From: Dryas octopetala
Lineage: Eukaryota > Streptophyta > Magnoliopsida > Rosales > Rosaceae
Direction: 5' to 3'
Assembly (NCBI GenBank): GCA_963921425.1
Contig: OY992837.1
Location: 21,096,630-21,160,629, forward strand
DNA: 64,000 nt
The translations under genes and the position numbers were made by a program. The notes under the pieces were generated by a model. That model worked only from the letters and a program-made list of their open reading frames with translations. It made no database searches and was not told the origin of the DNA. Below, in pieces: positions 55,938-64,000 of the stretch (position 1 is the stretch's first letter; each line of letters begins with the position of its first letter).

Positions 55938-56037
55938 ATGGACGATAGCTGTGCGGTGTGCGGTCTGCTCCCCCTGCGTCGCTCGCCTTCGCTTCATCTG
56001 CCAAGACCGCCGATGCTGCATCTTCAAGTCCGAGCCA
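55938..56037 (+). pseudogene. Captured RING-domain start of a HEL2/ZNF598-like E3 ubiquitin ligase
   Basis: From ATG 55938: MDDSCAVCG, then in the next frame CSPCVARLRFICQDRRCCIF and KSEP. Plant HEL2/ZNF598-type proteins start MDDSCAVC(A/G)... and continue CSTCVARLRFICDDRRCCIC after a short stretch holding the CGH motif. That stretch is missing and the last zinc cysteine is Phe, so the RING cannot fold. In yeast and animals the family ubiquitinates collided ribosomes. A pyrimidine-rich leader from about 55745 precedes the ATG, so the 5' UTR was probably captured with it. Confidence 0.8.
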
Positions 56038-57254
56038 GCGAAAGAGAAAGAGAGAGCGCGCGGGAGGGAGGGATAGAGAGAGAGAGCGCGCGCGACAAGG
56101 AAGGTCAGGTTAGGGTTTTGAAAATCTCAGAAATTGATGGATTGATTGCACAAGGTTAGTGAGCAGCGGGTAAATTGAAGAAATTTTATGCCCTATTTTT
56201 CGTTTTTCTTTAATTATAATCCTCCAATTTTGTTTAAGCTACAGTCGAATTAAAAAAGAATAAAAAATACAGAAAAAAAAAAAACCGAAAATGGTGAGTT
56301 TGATTTTGGTATATGGCGCATGAGTTTGATTTCGTGTGGCTTATCATTTCTTATCATTTCACAGGAACTCAGGGACTCCTCCCCTCTTCTCCTTCCGCTC
56401 TGCCTCCAAATATTTTTTGCTGAGTTTCGGTTCCCGCTCTCTCCCTCTCTTTCTCTAAAGCGGAAACCCAAAGTAAGTTGTTCTTCTTCTCTCTGTCTCT
56501 CACTCTCTCTCTGAGCTTCCTCTCGCCAGCACGATTTTTAGGGTTTTTGAAATTTCTGCATTTACTTAATTTTTTTTTTTTAAACATATTGAATATATAT
56601 ATATATATATACATTTGTATATATTTGGGTTTGTGTTGCTTTTGTTGTACGTTTTACGAATATGGTTGTTTGTGAGGGTATGATATATTGGTAGCTGAAT
56701 AGAATGGAGGAAAGAAGAAGAAAGTTAGTGCTCAAGTGTTTTTTGTTTTTTCAATATGATGACTATTCTACACGAGGCTTGTTTGACTTTGTTAAAATGA
56801 TAGACGAATCAAGGAAAGGCATACAAGGAATCGGGGGGGCACTTGGTTGATCAATTTGGGGTGAAGTAAATAATGAGTTTGTGGGGTAGATTAAGATACT
56901 AGAGGAAAAGGGTGGGTCTGAGTGACTTCAAATTCGTGTTTGGAAGTACTTTGGTCTTTGGTATGATGTGGTTGGTAATTTCTTTTTTAGTTTTATTTTT
57001 GGGTTCATAGAATAGTTTTAGAGTCTAAGTGGATGTATCAGATACTGATACTTTCAGAAGGGATTAGATTATCTGTAATCTTCGTTTATTGCATACGCAC
57101 TTTATTTATATTTTTCATATGTAAATAAATTTTGTTTAAAAGTACATATCTACTTATTAAATACAAATATATGTATGTTTATACATATGTACAATTAACA
57201 TAATGTACATATGGTAATTGTTTCTGATTCTTTGGATATGCATTTGGGCGGCAG

Positions 57255-57387
57255 GTTTGAGATCTCAAGTTTGGGCTTCTGTGGTTTGGGTGGTATTTTC
57301 ATGCAATGGGGCTGTCCTGAACCTCTTGGTTGGGAAAAGCCAGATTGTTGTTTCTCATACTGCTACACCTGCAAGGGTTAAAAGGGT
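57255..57387 (+). pseudogene. Unassigned captured exon
   Basis: Bounded by an AG acceptor (GGCGGCAG) and a GT donor (AAAAGG/GTATAT). It reads GLRSQVWASVVWVVFSCNGA then VLNLLVGKSQIVVSHTATPA and RVKR. The first half is membrane-like. I do not recognise the family. It precedes the diacylglycerol kinase exons but does not match the known start of those proteins. Confidence 0.35.
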
Positions 57388-57583
57388 ATATATGTTTCCT
57401 GCCCAACATCTCTTATTTATTAATTTACTAGCTCTTTGCATATGTTCATTGCCTTTTTTCTCTATGGTCAGATCAATGTTGTTACAATTTTTTAGTTTGA
57501 ATGCTGGATTGATTATTACTTCAGCACTTGCATTTTAGCACCTATTTTTATGAGCCTGACCTCGAACTAGCTAATTTTTAGGT

Positions 57584-59716
57584 TTTTGATTTGGGGGAAG
57601 AGGCACCCGATAAGGTGCTGGTCCGAATCTATGCCAATCTTGAAAAGCTCCAGCGCAGTGGGGACAAATTCGCTAAAACGATTCAAGAGAAATTGAGAAT
57701 AATTGTGAGTCAAATTATAATCAACACTAATGCTGTGAGTTTTTTTTTTTCACTCTTTATTCCTTCTGACATGTACCAAGCCCTCTAGGTTGCAGGTGGT
57801 GATGGAACTGCTGGCTGGCTTCTTGGAGTTGTTTCTGATCTCAAATTATCTCACTCACCACCAATAGCAATGGTACCCTTGGGAACTGGAAACAATCTCT
57901 CATTTGCATTTGGCTGGGTAGGGAATTTTCTGTCCCAATAGCTTCATGTTCTAGAATTGTCTATATAATCTTTTGTATGACTGGTTGAGCTTTCATGTAT
58001 GCACACCACAATATGTTTTGTTAATACGCAGGCGGTTAGTAGTTAGCAATATGATTGCGCTCATCTCTTGTTGAGACTTGTACTTGTATTTCATGTCTTT
58101 CTGTATTGTGAAGTGGGGCAAATCAGATTTGCACAGTTTGAGTCAAGTAACTTCTGTGTGTGTGGGTATTTCTTATCTTTGTGTTTTTCTTGTCTTCATA
58201 TATCATTTAGATTGAAGAGCAATTTTCTAATATATTGTATACAAAAGATTATAACTATCTTTGGAATTCAACTTGTTAATACACTCTCTGAAAGTGGCAT
58301 ATCCTACTATCCTTCTTGTACACATAATTTTCTTCTTAATCCTTTGTATTAGTCTCTAAAATCTCATATTTTTCTTACAAGTAGATGTTCATCTTACCAA
58401 AAAGTTTCTCCATTTCTTGATTCAAGACACAATATCTGCCAGCAAGGCTTAAGTAGTGTTGCCATGTTTGAACTTGATTCAAGTTTAATTGTTTTGATAA
58501 TAATTATATAATTTTCATGGGTAATGTAAGTAGTGCAGCCATTGATCACCTGATTTGTGCATGAATGACATGTTGTTTGCTAATGCAGGGGAAGAAGAAT
58601 CCCAGGACAGATCGTCATGCTGTTTATTTCATTTTTGGATCAAGTAAAGAAAGCCAAGGAAATGAAAATAGACAGGTATTACAGCCAACATTATTTGTTT
58701 TTACATTTCAGTAATTGTAAATTCCAAGCATCGTAGATTCACAGTACTGCTGCCTAGATGACTCAGATCTCATCATTTTAAATCATCTCCTTGGTGTTTT
58801 ATTTTTTGTATATCATAAATTTACCTTTCTCCCGATGCAGTTTTGGAGTACTAGTTCATTCCTGACTAATTTATTCATTTCCCTTGTCTTTTAGATCATT
58901 TATTCATCTTCTTGCAAGTTTCACCATTGTTTTTTTATTTTTTAAATAAATGCAAATTCTGAATTTTTTTACCTTCTTCATCCTGATATAGCTGGCACAT
59001 TCTCATGAGGATGAGGGCTCCAAAAGGAGATTCGTGTGATCCCATTGCACCTCTTGAGCTACCACATTCTTTGCATGCATTTGGCCGTGTCTCTGATAAA
59101 GACGAGCTGAACATGGTAACCATCCTTTTTCTCAATATATCTGTCTCAGTTAAATGTTTAAGCCAAAAGAACCACTTCCATGGATTACCATGCAGATAAA
59201 ATAAGTTTCTTTTCTAATTAAGTCAAGCTATGTTTCAACAGTGGGGCCACCTTGCTTTGGTGGCCGATTTTTTCTGAAGAACAAATCAAAGATGGATAGT
59301 TTTTTAAATCTAATGGGTTTAGTGCTGAATTTAGCTGTGACAGTGTTGCCTATCACTAGCATATGATTGCACAAGGACCTGATTTCTAATTACTTTTAAA
59401 TTCTTGCTATGTTCTGTCGTCAACCTATATGACCAAATCGAGTTACCCTTTTGCTTTCAATTTGTATGCACTCATTCTAAGTTCCCACATTTCAACCCAA
59501 ATAATCTTAGTAATCAGGAAAATGCAACCAACTGATATGAAAATGCTTCATGTCAAAGTGTTACTTTGAAATGCTTGATGTTCCTTTTGTGAAAGTTCCA
59601 AGCTCTCCTCTCTCTTGTTTTAGATAAGTTCTGCTTTTTTACACATGCAAATGTTTGTGCTTTGCAGGAAGGTCACCATACATTTCGTGGGGGGTTTTGG
59701 AATTACTTCAGTATGG
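57584..59716 (+). pseudogene. DGK5: Captured five-exon segment of a plant diacylglycerol kinase (DGK5-like)
   Basis: Exons 57584-57704, 57789-57917, 58589-58675, 58992-59115 and 59668-59716, each with AG/GT borders. They read [40 protein letters not shown] with PLGTGNN (the catalytic glycine-rich motif); GKKNPRTDRHAV and, after a frameshift, SFLDQVKKAKEMKID; WHILMRMRAPKGDSCDPIAP with LELPHSLHAFGRVSDKDELN; and EGHHTFRGGFWNYFSMG. This is consecutive sequence of cluster III plant DGKs, which phosphorylate diacylglycerol to phosphatidic acid. The exon order and introns are those of a genomic copy. The N-terminal FINxKSGG segment and everything after YFSMG are absent, so it is a non-functional transduplicate. 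Confidence 0.9.
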
Positions 59717-60011
59717 GTAAGAATTCTTCCCTTGAAGTCCTGTCAAGTATTTTGAACCTTAAATCTGCAAATTATCTGCTTCATTCTAGAAAATATCTCA
59801 TTTTGTGAGTCCATTTGAATCCCACCATTGTCACTTGTCAGTTATAATATTTTTGAATTCAATCAGAAGTTGTAAAATACAATCAGAAGTTTGTTATACA
59901 TTTGTTGTGGTTAGAAGTTTTTTTAGTGTTGCTAGCTGCTTTGGTCCTATGACAATTTTCAACTATATGTGGATAATGTGCCAATGTGATGAGTTCTTTT
60001 AATAATTGCAG

Positions 60012-60107
60012 GCTTTTGAGGAAGTTGAGCTCCCTAGGCTAAAGAAAGAGACCCCAAGTATTACACTCTCAATAAAAGGACATGATATATGGAAACTGTG
60101 GAAGTAA
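60012..60107 (+). pseudogene. Unassigned captured terminal exon
   Basis: After a TTGCAG acceptor it reads AFEEVELPRLKKETPSITLS then IKGHDIWKLWK and a TAA stop, followed by 3' UTR-like sequence. It does not continue the diacylglycerol kinase, so it probably comes from a third host gene. Family not recognised. Confidence 0.4.
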
Positions 60108-60499
60108 TCTTCAGAATTTTATGGACCAAGGAATATTACTGTATAGTTAGGTAACTTTTATCTATGTAAATGAATCCTTTTAATTTTGCTTATATTAAAT
60201 ATGTATTGGTTTTGGATAATAATTATCAATTAGTCATAGGTGTGCATAATTTAGAACTAGTCATATATGCCTTATATTTTGTGTAGATTTTTGAAGTTGC
60301 TTAGGGGGTTATATATGGATTATGGTTATCCCTACTTGTAGAGGGATTTGTAATTCTTTTTTGTTAACTTGAATATGGGTTGAAATTGGATGTTGGAAAT
60401 GTATGAGAATGTTGGATGAAATTTATGGAAGCATTTAAATTGCACAAATTGGCAGGAAAAATTAATATCTAACAACCCATTTTATTTTATTTTTTTTAA

Positions 60500-61090
60500 T
60501 TCAAAAACATTTACAATATCAGTTAAACACTGATATCTAATGTGTATTAAATCTGATATTTATACAGGTATATATATCGAAATAACAAATAACATCGATA
60601 TATAATGTTATTTTTATTTCACATTCTAACTTAAACATGATGTTTAAGAGACTTATAATATCTAAAACAACGAACAAACAGATATCTAATGTGTACATAT
60701 ATATCGGTTTTAGTTACAAATTCGATGTGTTAAAAATATTATATATCGCTTTGATAAAAAAAGTGATGTAACAACCTACCAAATATAGCTTTTGATGAGT
60801 TTATAATATCGAAAAATAGAACCAAACAGATATTTAATATACCTTTTAATGTCAGTTCTTGAAAAAATAATGATATTGAAAGTATATTACATATCGAAAT
60901 CCGTTCATTTAGATAGCGGAAACTTGAAAATTCGATATATATTATTTATTAACAATATCGGATATTTAACAAATAGGATGTCTAATTTGATATAGACATC
61001 GGCCCAAAACTGATATTAAAAATAGGGTACATTAGATATCACGTCTGCCCTTATCGGTCGCAAACCTAATAGACATCAGTGTTCCACTGA
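60500..61090. repeat. Right subterminal repeats of CACTA element 4
   Basis: Dense short units such as CTGATATCTAATG, GATATTTA and ATATCGA in both orientations, matching those at 55490-55680. Probable transposase-binding arrays by analogy. Confidence 0.75.
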
Positions 61091-61601
61091 TATCTAATGG
61101 GGTATTTCCTAGTAGTGGTATCTATCAGACCCGCACAAGGCGCGTTCTCAAACTGGTTACGTCTTTACCATTGGGAATACAGCAATATCTTGGAGGTCAA
61201 CGAAACAGACCCTTGTTGCTACCTCTTCGAATCATGCTGAGATTATAGCCCTTCACGAAGCAGTTCGTGAATGTATATGGCTGAGAGCAGTTTCCAAACA
61301 TGTTCGAAGTACGTGTGGGCTGAATTCCACCACTGATGAACCAACGATTATCTATGAGGATAATGCCGCTTGCATCGAGCAGATGAAGACGGGTTTCATC
61401 AAAGGAGACAACACCAAGCATATTGCACCGAAGTTCTTCTTCAATCAACAGCAACAAGAGCATCAGATGATTGAAGTCAAGCAGATCCGATCTCAAGACA
61501 ACCATGCAGACCTCTTTACCAAGTCACTACCAAAGTCCACGTTCTTGATGCATGTTCGAGGTATTGGTTTGCGTAGATTGGCTGATTTACCTAGTATGTA
61601 A

Positions 61602-62108
61602 TCTTCAGGGGGAGTCGACATCAGGGAGAGTATCCCGAAGCATACTCACTTGACCATCGTGTACTCTTTTGTCCTTCGTCCAGGGTTATTTTGTCCCACT
61701 GGGTTTTGTTACCTGGCAAGGTTTTAATGAGGCACATCTTGGCATGGTCACCCTACTCATACTACATTCTGAAGATGTGTTGATCTGATATATATGCATT
61801 TGCTCATCTTTTCCCTTCGACCACGGGTTTCTCCCATTGGGTTTACCTGGCAAGGTTTTGGTGTAGCAACTCTAATGCACCCCGCTCCCATAGACATACT
61901 ATTTGCCTATGATCCAGAAGATATGACTTCACCTACTTTCGAGGTTCTGATGCGACTACTCCACACTCAAGCGCGTTGCACTCTTTTTCCTTCGACCAAG
62001 GTTGTTTTTGTTCCCACAGGGTTTTTATTACTTGGCAAGGTTTTAACGAGGCAACTTAGAAGCGCATAGCAGAGACAACACTAATGACATGGAATATCCA
62101 AGGGGGAG
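61602..62108 (+). repeat. 3' untranslated zone of copia element 3 with a threefold degenerate repeat
   Basis: Three spaced copies of a block CTTTT(G/T)(T)CCTTCG(A/T)CCA...GGGTTT...CTGGCAAGGTTTT..GAGGCA at about 61665-61735, 61800-61875 and 61980-62055. Two purine tracts, CAGGGGGAG near 61605 and AAGGGGGAG at 62100-62108, bracket the zone. The second abuts the LTR and is the likely plus-strand priming site. Confidence 0.7.
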
Positions 62109-62287
62109 TGTTGTAAATATATTGTTATATGTGGCTATTCCTGTAATTAGTTGTAGGGGCATACTAGTAAATATTCTAAACCTAGTAAACCCTACCTCTA
62201 TATAAGGATATTTATAAGATGACGACTGATATATTTTCTCTCTGCCTCCTTTTCCACAAACCCTAATCTCTACATACTTTTACAACA
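62109..62287 (+). repeat. 3' LTR of copia element 3
   Basis: 179 bp, TGTTGTAAATATATTG...CATACTTTTACAACA, with the TG...CA borders of an LTR and the inverted TGTTGTA/TACAACA ends. It contains a TATA-like CTATATAAGG. The following AAAAG would be the right target duplication, but its partner is hidden by the gap. Confidence 0.85.
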
Positions 62288-62822
62288 AAAAGGAAGATTT
62301 GCTTTATTTATCAAATTTCCATATTGAAAATGTTAGGTAAGCATTAGCCATTAAGCGAAGTGAAAACGAGTGTGGCCCTACATTTATTTTTCTTGTAAGA
62401 AGGTTCTTGGGGTAAAGGTAGCTTTTTGTTAGATATGTTAACTCGTCCCCTTCTCGGACCAAAACAAAAAAACAAAAAAGAAACTTGTCCCCTTCAGTCC
62501 AGACAGTTTTGGGTCCAGAGATTTGCATTTGCACCATATCTTTTGGGCTTTGCTCATAGCCTTGTATATTTCATCAATATCATCTGTTAATCTGAAGTAG
62601 ACCAAAATATTTCTTTTTTTCTTTCTAAAAAACACCATTAGTACTATGGTTGAAATGCCCTATATGTTCTTTTACTTGTTTTGTTATGTTATTGGAGAAT
62701 AGCTGTGTGTTAAGGATGCGAGAATTTAAGATTCTAACTTCAAGTTAAGTAATTAAGTAACATCAATAGTGACAGGTGGGATTTATGAGGGAAATGTTAT
62801 TCCACATTTGAACTCAAAAGGG

Positions 62823-62862
<40 letters not shown>

Positions 62863-63231
62863 GAGGCTCTTAGCATTTATTTTGTTAGAAAATTAGGCAA
62901 TCAATTATGGATATTGTTATCTTTATAATGTCTAAGTTAAGAGATAACATATTAATGAAATCCACTTGTTTGTGTGGGGCAAGCCCTCTCTTGGATGAGG
63001 AGAGATAATGATGATGAGTGGTGTTATCATACCAAGTTGCGAAAGGTCAGTTTATAATTTTTTTTTTTTTCAATTTAAGGTATATTTAATTTGGATTTTA
63101 AAGGAATTATAGATTGTTATAGATTCTCATTAATTTCCATAGATTCCACATAATTCTATATAAAATTTAATGAACTTTTTTTGAACTTTTATATATATAG
63201 AGTTTCAAGGGCCTTCCAATAAGTGATCCCT
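62288..63231. other. Non-coding spacer with a (CT)n microsatellite
   Basis: AT-rich, no coding evidence. A pure CT repeat of about 16 units lies at 62825-62857. Confidence 0.6.
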
Positions 63232-63576
63232 CATTAAGTGTTAAATGAGGAATTCCCCTGTGGGGCTCACACGAGTCGTTTTGTGTCAATCAAAACCGTC
63301 CATTTTTTACATCTCTATTGATAGATTATCCCTATAAAAAATCAGCTAAATTGGAGACCATTAAGATATCTAATTTGAATCAAACAAATGGACGAACAAC
63401 AAGTTCGTCTATAAACACCTAAACTTTGTTTGCTTAATCAAACGGATAAACGGTTTCCGATTTGGTTGATTTTTGCAAAGATGATCTATCAATAAAGATG
63501 TAAAAAATAAACGGTTCGAATCGACACAAAACGACATGTGTGAGCCCCACAGGGGATCCCTTATTTAACACTAATG
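63232..63576. mobile_element. Palindromic MITE, about 345 bp
   Basis: Inverted arms of about 110 bp. The left arm (CATTAAGTGTTAAATGAGG, then CCCCTGTGGGGCTCACAC and GTCGTTTTGTGTC) reappears reversed at the right (GACACAAAACGAC, GTGTGAGCCCCACAGGGG, TTTAACACTAATG). The inner motif AACGGTTCGAATCG resembles the CGATCCGAACCGT motif of the 3.4-kb MITE. The target duplication is not clear. Confidence 0.75.
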
Positions 63577-63653
63577 GTACAAAACTAAATCTCTCAAATA
63601 CAAATTCTAAATTCAACTCCAAAATGGCACAAAGCCAACAAAGTCAAATTATT

Positions 63654-63818
63654 CAATGAACTACGTTCGGTTTGATTTCATCAAGGATACGTAGGCAACC
63701 TATATCTAAATTTAGGTACAAGCACAATAAATCCAAATCTCTCAAAATCTCAATGAACTACATTCGGTTTGATCCTGTCATGGGTATGTAGGCAACCTAC
63801 CAAAATTTAGGTGCAACC
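63654..63818. repeat. 97-bp-spaced direct repeat
   Basis: CAATGAACTACGTTCGGTTT...ACGTAGGCAACCTA at 63654 and a close copy at 63751, each followed by AAATTTAGGT(A/G)CAA. The motif ACTACGT..GG.TTGAT...GTAGGCA is common near the ends of plant Ty3/gypsy LTR elements, so this may be the edge of one that continues to the right. Confidence 0.6.
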
Positions 63819-64000
63819 TCAACCAAATCAAATCCGTTCAAATTTCCTAAAAATTAATTACATACACAAAAGTCACAAATTAATTTCTCAAGTCAAATCC
63901 AAGGGTCCTAAACCCTACTCAAATTACACAAATCACTATCCAAACTACACAAGCCTTTTAAATGGGTCATTCATCCATTTAAAATCCAAAATCTTGGAAC

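Larger units (their letters stand above)
55463..61117 (+). mobile_element. CACTA element 4, gene-capturing (5.7 kb)
   Basis: Termini CACTACTAGGAAGTACCCC at the left and, inverted, CACTACTAGGAAATACCCC at the right. The inverted repeat continues through ATTAGATATCA (about 30 bp). The 3-bp duplication GTA lies at 55460-55462 and 61118-61120. Subterminal arrays of GATATC(T)AAT/ATATCGA units lie at about 55490-55680 and 60500-61090. There is no transposase. The interior contains a HEL2-type RING fragment and at least five exons of a diacylglycerol kinase with their introns. It is inserted in copia element 3. Confidence 0.92.
51260..61601 (+). pseudogene. Copia element 3 polyprotein remnants
   Basis: Landmarks: gag (about 51.26-52.18 kb) with RALWVALEERFDHQKTI and a zinc knuckle CYRCGGTDHWSRTC (C-x2-C-x4-H-x4-C); protease-type ADSATTHTIL near 52.4 kb; GAG-pre-integrase WHDRLGYPGQSMMRRI; integrase with NAGEFTSKTFDDYC and HTQNGLAEAFIKRLQ; reverse transcriptase with KWVFVRKRNE, LMDVVTAYLYGDLDTEIY and LYGLKQSGRRWYNRLSEYL; RNase H beginning before 55.46 kb and continuing after 61.12 kb (YEDNAACIEQM, HADLFTKSLPK). 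Codon use and order fit one copia element. It is broken at many points and additionally interrupted by CACTA element 4. Confidence 0.88.
51249..62287 (+). mobile_element. Ty1/copia LTR retrotransposon 3, old, split by CACTA element 4
   Basis: The + strand carries gag, protease, integrase, reverse transcriptase and RNase H in copia order, then a 3' untranslated zone, a purine tract AAGGGGGAG and a 3' LTR at 62109-62287. The 5' LTR is not visible and would fall in or beyond the gap, so no LTR age can be given. A 5.7-kb CACTA element (55463-61117) lies inside the RNase H region with its own duplication, so the copia element is the older of the two. It appears heavily decayed, on the order of ten breaks, and is a fossil. 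Confidence 0.9.

Noticed and set aside
59005-59199. Independent small gene starting MRMRAPKGDSCDP
   Set aside because: It is the fourth captured diacylglycerol kinase exon read through into its intron, not a separate gene.
62144-62230. Promoter of a downstream host gene (TATA-like CTATATAAGG)
   Set aside because: It lies inside the copia LTR and is more simply the LTR's own promoter element; no gene follows.

Overview
This window is plant nuclear DNA, probably from a eudicot. It is AT-rich and has GT-AG introns, CACTA, hAT, Mutator and copia elements, and gene fragments from plant families. I find one host gene that looks intact: a three-exon NYN-domain RNase-like gene at 4303-7048 (+). Nearly everything else is transposable-element DNA, much of it nested, with a 200-base run of N (assembly gap) at 51049-51248.

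Layout. 1-4300: an LTR-like dispersed repeat, a non-autonomous hAT element (copy A, 2111-3268, 8-bp target-site duplication) and a palindromic MITE, followed by the NYN gene. 8.4-14.6 kb: two more LTR-like repeats, a 1.5-kb Mutator-like element with 240-bp inverted ends and a 9-bp duplication, and the 3' part of a degraded hAT transposon. 14958-24466: a 9.5-kb decayed autonomous-type CACTA element with both coding units and very regular subterminal repeats.

24554-45383: one nested stack. An inverted hAT element (copy C, about 1.3 kb when its insertions are subtracted) was split by two CACTA elements (24685-28294 and 29379-45297). The second CACTA then received a Mutator MITE, another hAT of the same family (copy B, itself interrupted) and two young copia retrotransposons. 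Target-site duplications support every major step, so the order of events can be read.

45.4-64 kb: a Harbinger-like element carrying pieces of two host genes, a GC-rich antisense kinase fragment, the gap, and an old copia element (gap to 62287). That copia element is split by a 5.7-kb CACTA carrying RING/HEL2-like and diacylglycerol kinase exons. The right edge holds a MITE and a direct repeat.

The main theme is gene-fragment capture. At least three different DNA transposons, and possibly a fourth, carry exon pieces of unrelated host genes, several with recognisable splice junctions: LOG, ribosomal protein uL14, HEL2/ZNF598, DGK5-like, HGSNAT-like, an At1g61900-like GPI-anchored protein and a STE20-like kinase. 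Family names rest on recognition of sequence motifs, not on any database search.
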